The notes beneath the pieces are model-generated. The model ran no database searches. It saw only the letters and a program-made list of their open reading frames with translations, and was not told the DNA's origin. From Nothophaeocryptopus gaeumannii (lineage: Eukaryota > Ascomycota > Dothideomycetes > Mycosphaerellales > Mycosphaerellaceae): DNA of 64,000 nt. Position 1 is the stretch's first letter. Every line of letters begins with the position of its first letter. Where the stretch lies: assembly GCA_031771865.1 (NCBI GenBank), contig JASISA010000040.1, positions 806,001 to 870,000 on the forward strand, given 5' to 3'. This document shows, piece after piece, positions 9,712-19,892 of this stretch. Made by a program: the position numbers and the translations under genes.

Positions 9712-12700
9712 ATGCCGAAGAAAGCCATCGACGCGCGCATACCGGCGCTCATCCGAAATGGCATGCTCGAAAAGAAGCGCTCCTTCTTTGTCGTTGTTGG
9801 TGACCGGCAAAAAGATGTGATAGTCAACCTTTACCATATCCTGCTGAACCTGGACATCAAATTGAACAAGTCGGTACTGTGGGCGTACAAGAACAAGCTG
9901 CTGGGTTTTACATCACATCGCAAAAAGCGCGAGAAGAAGATCAAGAAAGAGATCAAGAAGGGGATACGAGAAGCCGACTCCGAAGACCCTTTCGAGCTGT
10001 TCCTCAGCACACAGAACATCCGATATGTCTATTACAAAGAGACGGAAAAGATTCTGGGAAATACATACGGCATGTGCGTATTACAAGACTTCGAAGCGAT
10101 AACGCCAAATCTGCTTGCGAGGACCATAGAAACAGTCGAGGGCGGTGGACTGGTAATAGTTCTGCTGAAAGGCATGAACAGTCTCAAACAGCTGTATACA
10201 ATGTCCATGGACATCCACTCGCGGTATCGAACCGAAGCGCATGGAGATGTCGTGGCACGTTTCAACGAGCGATTCCTTCTGTCTTTGGGAAGCTGCGATT
10301 CTTGTCTAGTGGTCGACGATGAAATGAATGTATTGCCCATCTCGGGAGGCAAGAACGTGGCGGAGAAGCAACCTACAGATGAGACCGAAAAGGGAAAGTC
10401 AAGGAAAGAGCTGGAGGACATCAAGGAGAATATGGCCGATGAGAAGCCAGTCGGTGATCTGGTGAAGCTTGCGAGGACAGTGGACCAGGCCAAAGCTTTG
10501 CTCACCTTCGTTGAAGCAATCCAGGAAAAGACACTGTCAAGTACCGTTGCCTTGACTGCTGCGCGTGGACGAGGCAAGTCAGCTGCTCTTGGAATGGCGA
10601 TGGCCGCAGCTATCGCTCATGGCTACAGCAATGTCTTCATTACTTCACCTTCTCCCGAGAACTTGAAGACCTTGTTCGAATTTGTCTTCAAGGGCTTCGA
10701 CGCACTAGGCTATACAGACCATCTCGACTATACCATCATCCAATCGACTAATCCAGACTTCAACAAGGCCATCGTAAGAGTAAATATGCACAAGAACCAC
10801 AGACAGACAATCCAGTACATCCAGCCTCAGGATGCTTATACGCTTGGTCAGGCCGAACTTCTCGTCATTGACGAGGCTGCAGCAATACCTCTTCCCCTTG
10901 TGCGCAAGCTCATGGGGCCATATTTAGTCTTCATGGCGTCCACCATTAACGGCTACGAAGGTACCGGACGGTCTCTGTCTTTGAAACTCATTCAACAATT
11001 GCGAGAACAGTCCAGAGGCGGTGCAAAGTTCAACGGTCGAGAAAAGATAGTAGATCGATCAAGTAGTTCAAAGGGCGAAGACTATACGCCAAAGACTGCA
11101 AGGTCGCTTCGTGAGATCACTCTCTCCGAGCCAATTCGATACGCTCAAGGAGACAGCGTCGAAAAATGGCTGAACGGTCTACTCTGTCTTGACGCGACTC
11201 TCCCACGAAACTCAAATATCCACGGGACACCTCATCCATCACAGTGCCAGCTGTTACAAGTCAACAGAGACACATTATTCTCGTATCACAAGATCAGCGA
11301 GAGATTCTTGCAAAAGATGATGGCGCTATACGTGGCTTCACATTACAAAAATACCCCAAACGATCTCCAACTGATGTCAGATGCTCCTGCCCATCAATTG
11401 TTCGTCCTCGTACCACCAGTGTCAGAAGATACTAAGGATCTGCCGGAGATTCTGTGTGTACTTCAAGTTGCCCTCGAGGGCCAAATCAGCCGTGAGAGTG
11501 TCATGAATGGCCTGTCGAGAGGTCAAAGAGCTGGAGGTGATCTAATCCCTTGGCTGGTCTGCCAGCAATTCCAGGACTCTGAGTTTGCTGGACTCAGTGG
11601 TGCCCGAGTCGTCCGGATAGCAACTAATCCAGACTATGGCAGCATGGGATATGGATCTCGAGCATTGCAGCTCCTGACTGAGTTCTACGAGGGCAAGCAC
11701 ATCAATCTCTCTGAGTCTGAAGATGTGACAGCTGCACATGAGCAAGAAATGGTTCGAGTCACAGACGCCGAACTCGAACAAAGCTCGCTGTCCACAGACA
11801 ACATCAAAGTCCGTGACTTCAAGTCCATGCCACCACTTTTCGCAAGATTACACGAGCGCAAGCCAGCAGCGCTTGACTATATCGGCGTTTCTTACGGCCT
11901 GACCCAGCCGCTACATAAATTCTGGCAGCGTTCTGGGTTCGTCCCGGTCTACCTCCGACAGACTGCAAACGACTTGACTGGCGAGCACACCTGCGTGATG
12001 CTCCGTACTCTGCATACCGGCTCGAGCGATCCCAGCTGGCTGGGCGCATACGCCAAGGACTTCCATCGTCGTTTCATGAATCTGCTTTCTTATCAATTCC
12101 GCACCTTCGGTAGTGTGCAAGCTTTGGCTATCGATGAGTCTGCGAACAAGGGCGTTGACCTTCTGGATGAGTCAGAAAAGGCTCGCGCGTTAGACAAAGT
12201 CGCACTGGACGATCTGTTCACACCCTTTGATCTCAAACGATTAGACTCGTATGCCGACAGCATGCTTGACTATCATGCTATTCTCGATCTCGTGCCTACG
12301 ATATCTATGCTGTACTTCACCGGTCGGATGAAGAACACAAATGGCATTCAGCTGTCGGGTGTACAAAAAGCCCTGCTTTGTGCGATCGGTTTACAGCGCA
12401 AGGTGCTGGAAGACCTGGAGAAAGAGCTCAATCTCGGATCAAGTCAGTTGCTCGCGATGTTCATTAAGGTGATTCGTAAAATCACTTCACATTTCCGACA
12501 GCTTCAGACCGGCGCGATTGAGAAGAGCATGCGCAAAGCAGAAACAAATGGCGGCGTAAGGCCGGACGAAGACGAGAACGATGAAATTGACGCTGATGCC
12601 GTCCGCAAAGACTTAGCTGACGACCTTGCCGAAGGCGCTGAAGAGTTCGATGCCGCAGAGCGAGAACGCAATCGCAAGATGATTGACAGCCTCCCATTGG

Positions 12701-12915
12701 AGAACTACACTATTCAGAATGGAGATGCTAGTTGGGAAGATGCTGAGAAGCAAGTGCGGAATGCGTCGAAAAAGGGCAACAACCTGAACACAGTCGCTGT
12801 CAAGTCTTCGAAAGGAGGCGAGGATAAAAAGCGTAAAGCTGGCGAGGCTCTTGCGGAAGCGCAAAAGGAGGCGGAGAAATCGAGCAGCAAAAAGATGAAG
12901 AAGAGCAAGCGATAG
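9712..12915 (+). CDS. KRE33: RNA cytidine acetyltransferase (NAT10/Kre33 family)
   Basis: This intronless gene encodes 1067 residues, the usual length for the family. The enzyme makes N4-acetylcytidine in 18S rRNA and in some tRNAs, using ATP and acetyl-CoA, and is needed for small-subunit biogenesis in the nucleolus. The order of domains is visible. An N-terminal TmcA-like region (MPKKAIDARIPALIRNG) comes first. A helicase-like ATPase follows, with Walker A ARGRGKSAALG near residue 285 and Walker B LVIDEAAAIPLP near 384. Next is a GNAT acetyltransferase region with the acetyl-CoA loop NPDYGSMGYGSRALQ near 637. The C-terminal tRNA-binding-like region ends in a Lys-rich tail (KKMKKSKR), a likely nuclear/nucleolar signal. 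The ATG follows a C-rich leader and matches the conserved family start. Confidence 0.97.
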   Translation: MPKKAIDARIPALIRNGMLEKKRSFFVVVGDRQKDVIVNLYHILLNLDIKLNKSVLWAYKNKLLGFTSHRKKREKKIKKEIKKGIREADSEDPFELFLSTQNIRYVYYKETEKILGNTYGMCVLQDFEAITPNLLARTIETVEGGGLVIVLLKGMNSLKQLYTMSMDIHSRYRTEAHGDVVARFNERFLLSLGSCDSCLVVDDEMNVLPISGGKNVAEKQPTDETEKGKSRKELEDIKENMADEKPVGDLVKLARTVDQAKALLTFVEAIQEKTLSSTVALTAARGRGKSAALGMAMAAAIAHGYSNVFITSPSPENLKTLFEFVFKGFDALGYTDHLDYTIIQSTNPDFNKAIVRVNMHKNHRQTIQYIQPQDAYTLGQAELLVIDEAAAIPLPLVRKLMGPYLVFMASTINGYEGTGRSLSLKLIQQLREQSRGGAKFNGREKIVDRSSSSKGEDYTPKTARSLREITLSEPIRYAQGDSVEKWLNGLLCLDATLPRNSNIHGTPHPSQCQLLQVNRDTLFSYHKISERFLQKMMALYVASHYKNTPNDLQLMSDAPAHQLFVLVPPVSEDTKDLPEILCVLQVALEGQISRESVMNGLSRGQRAGGDLIPWLVCQQFQDSEFAGLSGARVVRIATNPDYGSMGYGSRALQLLTEFYEGKHINLSESEDVTAAHEQEMVRVTDAELEQSSLSTDNIKVRDFKSMPPLFARLHERKPAALDYIGVSYGLTQPLHKFWQRSGFVPVYLRQTANDLTGEHTCVMLRTLHTGSSDPSWLGAYAKDFHRRFMNLLSYQFRTFGSVQALAIDESANKGVDLLDESEKARALDKVALDDLFTPFDLKRLDSYADSMLDYHAILDLVPTISMLYFTGRMKNTNGIQLSGVQKALLCAIGLQRKVLEDLEKELNLGSSQLLAMFIKVIRKITSHFRQLQTGAIEKSMRKAETNGGVRPDEDENDEIDADAVRKDLADDLAEGAEEFDAAERERNRKMIDSLPLENYTIQNGDASWEDAEKQVRNASKKGNNLNTVAVKSSKGGEDKKRKAGEALAEAQKEAEKSSSKKMKKSKR

Positions 12916-13332
12916 CAGTGAGCAGGATGCATTAGATACCCATGTAATATACTGTATTGCTCCTCATGGCCCTTTTGGGTACTCGCCCGAAACTGGTGCA
13001 GCATAGAAGGTTGCCTCGGAGCGCATTGCCCTGAGATCTGCACCTTTGAAGACCTCACCTGTCATCCTTCCCCCATTGCTGGGGTGTGGAGGACGATGCA
13101 GGAACCCAGGCTTCAACAAGGATCGGCCTCGATGCCTTGCGACTACACCCCGGATGATATTGAACTGACTTCACGGCCGCGACTCTGCTTTGACAAGCTC
13201 CCATCCGGCACTCCCACTACGGGCGGAAGAATCATGTGTGCATTCGAGCGTTATCGCTCGGCCTTGGCGACATTGTGATATTACCTACAGACTCGCCGGC
13301 CAGCTCACGATGTGGACCCGTTCACCGCAAGC
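12916..13332. other. intergenic region
   Basis: About 0.4 kb holding the KRE33 3' UTR and the promoter of the following beta-galactosidase gene. No other feature is supported. Confidence 0.5.
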
Positions 13333-16300
13333 ATGAAGCTCAGCTACATCATCAACCTGCTTCTGGCAGCCTTACCGTTTGTCTTGACGCAGAGAGACAA
13401 CAGCCTCACCACTGCAGTCCAATGGGATGAATACAGCATCTTCATCAATGGCGAGAGGATCTTCATTCAATCTGGCGAATTTCACTATGAGCGTCTACCA
13501 GTACCACTACTATGGAGAGATGTCATGGAGAAGTACAAAGCCAATGGCCTAAACACTATCTCAGTATACTTCTTCTGGAGCTATCACTCCGCTCGACCAG
13601 GGGAGTTCGACTTCTCGAGTCCCGGCAAAGACATCCAATACCTCTTCGACCTCGCCAAGGAAGTCGGACTCTGGGTCATCGCCAGACCAGGGCCTTACTG
13701 CAACGCTGAGACGAACGGCGGTGGGCTTGCGCTATGGGGCAGTGATGGGAGTCTCGGCAAACTGCGAACAAGCGACGAGACCTATCATCAAGCCTGGCTA
13801 CCCTGGATCCAAGCCGTTGGTGAGATCATTGCGAAGAATCAGATCACTAACGGCGGACCCGTCATTCTGAACCAAATTGAGAACGAGCTTCAAGAGAGGG
13901 AGCACGACCCCAAAGATACTCTTGTGATCTATATGGAGCAGATTAAAACCACCAGCCGCGCAGCCGGTATCGTGGTCCCTTTCACGAGCAACGAGAAGGG
14001 CATGCGCTCTCAGTCCTGGTCGACAGACTACCAGAACGTAGGAGGCAGTGTGAACATCTATGGCTTGGATTCCTATCCTGGTGGCCTTAGCTGCGCAAAT
14101 CCAGACTCCGGCTTCAATCTCGTCCGAACATACTACCAATGGTTCCAGAACTACTCTTTCACCCAGCCATCCTTCTTCCCTGAATTTGAGGCTGGCCGAC
14201 TCCAACCATGGGGCAGTAATGCTTACCATGACTGTCTAGCCGAGCATAGTCCGGAGTTCGCAGACGTCTACTACAAGAACAATATTGGCCAGAGAGTGAC
14301 TATGCAGAACTTGTACATGGCTTTTGGCGGAACGAACTGGGGCAACTTGGCCGCCCCGGTGGTATACACGAGCTACGATTATTCTGCTCCTCTCAATGAA
14401 CGACGAGAGATCACCGACAAGTTCAAGCAGACCAAGCTCATCAATCTCTTCACGCGAGTCTCGCAGGAACTGCTCAAGACAGGGATGATTGGGAACGGCA
14501 CGGGATACGCTACCAACTCATCTGATATCTGGGCGTGGCATCTGAAGAATCCGGATACTTCCACTGGTTTTCTGGTTCTGCAGCATAAAGTGAGCAGCTC
14601 AAGAGCTCTCACGAACTTTGCCGTCAACCTCATTACGTCTGTGGGAGGTTTCATTGTACCGAACGTGCAGCTCAATGGGCGGCGGAGTAAGATTGTTGTA
14701 ACAGACTATCATTTCGCGAATCATACGCTGCTGTACAGCACAGTAGACATCTTGACCTGGGGCGTCTTTGGCGAACGAACCGTCATCGTGCTTTACGCGG
14801 ACGTGGGACAGACCAGCGAGTTTGCGATGCCCTCCGAACGGCCTTTGAAGTTCAATGTTCTCAAGGCACCTCTCCAATTTCATCATAGCAGCGATGTGCC
14901 TCAGGGCTTCTCCACAAAGACCTCAGCTTCGTATGCGGCTGTGACCTATGTGCAGCCGAACGGGTCTGTCATCTTGGAATTCCCCAGTGCGAATCTGCTC
15001 ATTTACCTCCTCAACGCCGAATTGGCTTGGAACTTCTTCGCTACACCGCTCTCGAAAGGTCCTGAAGCGGTGCGCAACCAGCAAGTATTTGTGCTAGGAC
15101 CGTATCTCGTTCGCAATGCGACTGTCCAAGGCTCTGAAGGGCGCTTTCTCGAGCTCATTGGAGACAACATCAACACGACGGATGTTGAGATCTTTGCTGG
15201 AAAGGACATCGATATAGTCACCTGGAATGGCAAACCTCTGAACTCCCATCGCTCTGACTATGGCCTCTCATTCTTCCAAGGCACAATCTCAGGAACCGAC
15301 AATCGCGCCTTTATTGAGGGTCATTTCTCAGCTTGGGCTGCAGACTCTTTGCCTGAACGACATCGAGACTACGATGACTCACAATGGATCGTATGTAGCA
15401 AGACCACAACCCTGAGTCCGGTGGCGCCTTTGACGTTGCCAGTGCTATTCAGCTCAGATTATGGATACTATGCTGGTATCAAGATCTATCGCGGATACTT
15501 CGAAGGAAAGGAAGCCAAATCTGCGAACATTACCGTGCAGGGAGGGAGAGCGGCGGGATTTACGGCGTGGTTGAATGGGGGATATGTTGGAGGTCATCCT
15601 GGTGATCCGAACAACAGCTCGGTGTCAGCTCTCCTGGATTTCTCCAACGCGACGCTGCTCAGCAGTATGAGTAACGTCCTCACGGTCCTTACAGACTACA
15701 CAGGTCACGATCAAACCAGCACTGGTCCTGCAGGGATAGAGAATCCGCGTGGTATATTAGGCGCATGGCTTCACGGGCCCAACTTCGCTCCTCTCAAGTT
15801 CACGACCTGGAAAATCCAGGGCAACGCCGGCGGCCCCGCGAATATTGATCCTGTGCGTGGTCCGATGAATGAAGATGGCCTCTATGGCACAAGAATGGGT
15901 TGGCATCTCCCTGGCTATCAACCTACTGGTCCTGAGTGGACTAGCAAGGCCACGTTCAAGGATGTCACAGAGAATGGAGCGCAAGGTGCTGGAGTCACCT
16001 GGTATATACTGACGGTAGATTATCATCAAGAAGAGGATTTGGATGTGCCGTTGTATTGGAAATTCGCGGCGGAGGAAGGAACGGTAGCGAGTGTGACGCT
16101 ATATGCGAACGGGTATCAATGTGAGTCTTCCGCCTTACCTCTACAGAATCATGCCTTCGTACCAACGACATTTCCTCGCAGATGGAAAATACCTGCCCCA
16201 TATTGGTCCGCAGACCGACTTTCCTATCCCTCCCGGCGTAATAAACACCCGCGGCAAGAATACGTTCGCTCTTGCAGTCTGGGCCATGACGGATGCTGGA

Positions 16301-16420
16301 GCGAAACTCACAGATGCGAGTTTGTATAATGGAAACCTCTATGAGACGGGCTTCAAGTTCGTTCAAGACTGGAGCGGGTTGCAGCCGGGATGGACAAAGG
16401 ATCGGTTGAAGTATGCTTGA
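13333..16420 (+). CDS. secreted beta-galactosidase, glycoside hydrolase family 35
   Basis: Exons 13333-16120 and 16182-16420 give about 1008 residues. The intron has a GTGAGT donor and a CAG acceptor, and the join restores NGYQYGKYLPHIGPQ. The start at 13333 gives a signal peptide (MKLSYIINLLLAALPFVLTQ); the frame stays open 7 codons further 5' but has no ATG there. The enzyme hydrolyses terminal beta-D-galactosyl residues of plant-wall polysaccharides or lactose-like sugars outside the cell. GH35 landmarks include GEFHYERLPVP, RPGPYCNAETNGGG, the acid/base Glu in ILNQIENE (about E185) and the nucleophile Glu in FFPEFEAG (about E284), followed by the usual C-terminal beta-sandwich domains. 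Length matches lacA-type fungal enzymes. Substrate preference cannot be read from sequence. Confidence 0.95.
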
Positions 16421-16739
16421 AGGGGTAAGAGGAGGACTGTGGTGGCCTGTAGGGATGGGATAGTGGCACCTTCCTGTCGGACAGATTGCATGATGAAAAG
16501 GATGGGATATACCCAATCACTTTTCCGGTTGCATGTAGTCCGTGGAAGCTTGCACAGTTGGATCTGATATAGCTCTTCAGAACCATGGAATCACTGATTG
16601 AGGAAAACCGTGGTTCGACAGTCGGGTATCAAAGCTCTTCCGATTACGAAATGATGGATTCGACAGCGCCAAGATTGGTCAAGTGATTGGTGCGGATTTC
16701 AAGCTGTGTGCGCGTCAGTCTGGAGAGAAAAAAAAGGGC
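16421..16739. other. intergenic region
   Basis: About 0.3 kb of 3' flank of the galactosidase gene. I see no signal-peptide exon here for the Cys-containing frame that follows. Confidence 0.45.
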
Positions 16740-16743
16740 GCTG

Positions 16744-16759
16744 ATATATATATATATAT
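16744..16759. repeat. AT dinucleotide microsatellite
   Basis: About eight tandem AT units just upstream of the possible secreted-protein relic. Confidence 0.85.
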
Positions 16760-16784
16760 TTCACTCATCTTGCATCACTTCTTT

Positions 16785-17178
16785 TAAAGTCACTTACACC
16801 AAAATCGGGAAAATAGGCAAACTTAAAGACGGCCACTGCAAACCGTGGAGTGAGAGCGATCCTGCCTTCCTTTCCTTCGACTATACCTGGGACCCACATT
16901 TTTCGATCATGGTAATCCGGAGGTGTATGGTAAGTAGCTCTTTGCTTGCTCACTGGACTATGAAACCCGTGCTGGCTTCCAGTGACTTACCAGGAAAATG
17001 CAATATCGACGTCTTCGAGCAATCGGACTGCCAAGGAGCGGTCATCAGCACGATGTACGACGTCGCTGATATTGACGCCTCGGGATGTCATGTAAACTGG
17101 AACGAGACTCTCTCGGCGTGGGACCCCTCGCCGCCTCTTAGCGGAAGGAGTGTGCGCCTCCACTGCAATAAGAGCTGA
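16785..17178 (+). pseudogene. possible remnant of a small secreted Cys-containing protein
   Basis: An open frame reads VTYTKIGKIGKLKDGHCKPW, then ESDPAFLSFDYTWDP, then a weak middle, then GKCNIDVFEQSDCQGAVIST and SGRSVRLHC before TGA at 17176. The layout (a 'GHCKPW' motif followed by a Cys-rich half ending in a Cys near the C-terminus) resembles small secreted proteins common in plant-associated dothideomycetes. No ATG with a signal peptide precedes it, and the frame runs back into the AT microsatellite. GTAAGT at 16930 looks like a donor, but no acceptor keeps the frame. Either the first exon is lost or I have missed a splice. Function unknown. Confidence 0.35.
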
Positions 17179-19892
17179 TGAAGTCCTTCGGAACAATAGC
17201 TCCGTGATCGCTCTCCTATTATCTGCTGTTCATGTCAATCTGCGGCCATTGAAAGCAATGAGAGCTGGGGAGAAGTGGCAACAGGATCTGCCTTGGAGTG
17301 CATCCTCATGATGATGCAAGACGGCATGTCGATGTCTTGTGGCAGATTACCGGCGGCTTGCTACAAGAGCTGCCGCCGTTGCCAGCCTCACGTTACTCTC
17401 GCGAATTTTCCTAGGAGGTATGAACACGTGTTCTTGCATGGCGGGCGACTGTCGCTCCTCTTTGTCGACACGCGGGACCGTTGCCGAGAAAGTGCTGTCA
17501 TGTTTCTTAAACGACAAAGTGAAGCTTGTGCATTGGATTGTGCAACGGTCCTGCCCTTCTTCTCAGCACTGGTGTCACCGCTAACACTCACCGCCCGTCC
17601 CAAACACGATTCGAATGCTCCGCCATTACGATGTCGCTGTGAGCGGTCAAGTCAGGATCGTTGCTGTACAACAATGTCACAACAATCCTGCGCAAGATGA
17701 TACGGGGAGCAACGTTTCTATAGCTTGTCGAGGATGTGTTCACATGCTCTCAAACAGGGAGGGGGGTGGACATTAGCCTGTGTGTGACAGGTAACTATTC
17801 GAGGTGGCGTTGACACCGTTGAGCGTATTGGAACGGTAACTGTTTGGTTGACGGGTCGAGCGTCGGCTAGACGACTTCCCTGGCCCAGTCTGGACATGAG
17901 GCCAGATTGCGAACGTGCGAGCGAGGTCCGTTCACAGCAAGTAGCGGAGAAGTGCAGTGGGGACTGTGAACAGGGTCCTTGTAAACGCACATGGTGTGGC
18001 GCCATGGCCCGCATACAGCTCGTACGGCATCTCAGAGACCTCGGGACCTTGCTGCGATACGGAGTGGCTGTTCGTCGCATCGGCTCTCGCGAGACGTGGT
18101 GAACGTTCCATGCTGAACGATGGTGCATCCTGCTGCGAGAACTCGGCTGCTCGCGACAATGGCACCAGAAGCGAGGCTCGCATCAGAATTAGACACGCGT
18201 GCGCAACAGCAGCGGCGGGATCGTTACATGGCCGCTTCGGTTATATTGCTGGGAAGCAGGCAGACCCTCTGTACTTCTACCAACGATACGACGTCGGCTG
18301 CGTTGGGAGCTGATTGGTTTGCGAGCATGAAGTCGGCATGAAGTCGTCGGCGGTGGAACACTGGCAATCCTGCTCGCATAGTCTTGCATATACCCATTTG
18401 GACCGGCTCTCGCAACAAACAAGCGGCCCAGAAGCACGAGATTCCGCTCATTGGATCGTATGCAGGTAGGGTATTTATTACTCGCATGGACTCATGGAAT
18501 GTGACAGCTGCAAGTCGCCCGAAGGACGTCCAGAAGCAGCAGTTGCGAAGCGCGTTTGGCAGTGGTACAGTAGCAGGCTAACGATAGTGTTCTCAGAGGG
18601 CCTGCAGGAAGCCTGGGGAGGGGGAAGGAGCGTCTCAGACTCTCCATATCGTGCCGGCAGGTGCGTTCGCGGTCGTGCCGGTGTCACTGTCGTCGCGTGG
18701 AAGATGGCATCGTGGGCGACGTCTAGCGTTTTCTGCGACAAGGAGTGGAGTGGATTCAAGTGGAGTGGGCGAGATGGTGGCCGACATGGTGGCCGACATG
18801 GTCATCGGAGTGCTCAGTGCTGCCGTCGGCGCGTGAGCCCGGGCTCCTTCCCCACGCTTTCTGCACCACTGCATCGCGCTTTCCTCTGCCGACCACGTTC
18901 TTTCCATCCTATCTTTCTCCACCTCACTTCCTTGCGAACACTCCCTACTTCCTTCCCTACACACGTTACTCAAAGCACATGATCAGCAGACCATCGACGA
19001 ATCTCGCCGCATGCAGCTGTCACGACGGGGGTCCTGGATGGGAGACCTGAGCTCTCACTGCCACTCCCACTCCCACTAGTCCTCCCAGTCCTCCGGACCC
19101 GCGCCAAACATACCACGCATAGCATACTCTTTCTCTGCTGCAATCCGATCCTGCTTCATCACCGGACATATCTCAGACCGGCTTCAATGCGAACCGCTGC
19201 GTCTGCATCGTCAAGAACTGCCGAGCGTCTGACCTTCCCACTATTCTACCCCGTACTCTCTGGTACGCCGCGCGAACAGCATCTCGCTCGCCGCCGGCGG
19301 GTCATTCGACTCAGCACCCTGGCCACCAGCTGCAAAGACGAGAACACGACCGCCTTCTGCATTTTACCCGGCAATCCCATATCACTCTCGTCGTCCTTGC
19401 TTCATTACACAGGATCAATCTCTCCGCGCCCCTCGCCACCTCTCTGCCTCCCGCTTGCTGCTATCCTCCCCTTGCGGAGACTGTCACTGCTACTGTCAAG
19501 ACACACAATGCCGCGCTCGACCTCCCGTGACTGCTGTCTGTGATACTCTGCTCGGCTGTCCTTGCCACGACATCACGAACCCTGCACCGGCCTGCAGTCT
19601 GCAACTATCCGTCGGCCTTGACTGACGCTGAAACCGCGGCTCGCCAATTTCCAGCGATACACCTCCCGTCTGCGAGCGCAGCGCCGGCGAAGGACTTCGA
19701 ACGTACCTCTGCCTTGTCCTTGGGATCGCTGTTGCAGCTGTCCAGGTCCCAGCCGAACCAATGTTTTCATGACAAATTAAAACTTGCTACGAGAACGCAG
19801 ACGGCTTACATCTCCGCCGGACACCGCTGCCGCGACTGTGCTCCGGCGACTGTCATCCTTATAGCCGGGCCATTATTTTGCATCTTGAAAAG
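17179..19892. other. 2.7-kb gene-free region and probable long leader of the WD40 gene
   Basis: No frame shows domain-like sequence. From about 18840 to 19880 the plus strand is pyrimidine-rich (many CTCCC/TCTCC runs), as is usual for long fungal promoters and 5' leaders. Several short upstream ATG frames exist. Confidence 0.5.
18774..18797. repeat. two tandem copies of a 12-bp unit
   Basis: ATGGTGGCCGAC occurs twice without change, followed by a partial third copy (ATGGTC). Confidence 0.85.

Noticed and set aside
13312..13332. Seven-codon extension upstream of the beta-galactosidase start
   Set aside because: It would begin with GTG. The ATG at 13333 directly yields a normal signal peptide.
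16930..16993. Candidate intron in the secreted-protein-like sequence (GTAAGT donor)
   Set aside because: Neither nearby AG acceptor keeps the downstream Cys-rich frame, while the unspliced frame is open.
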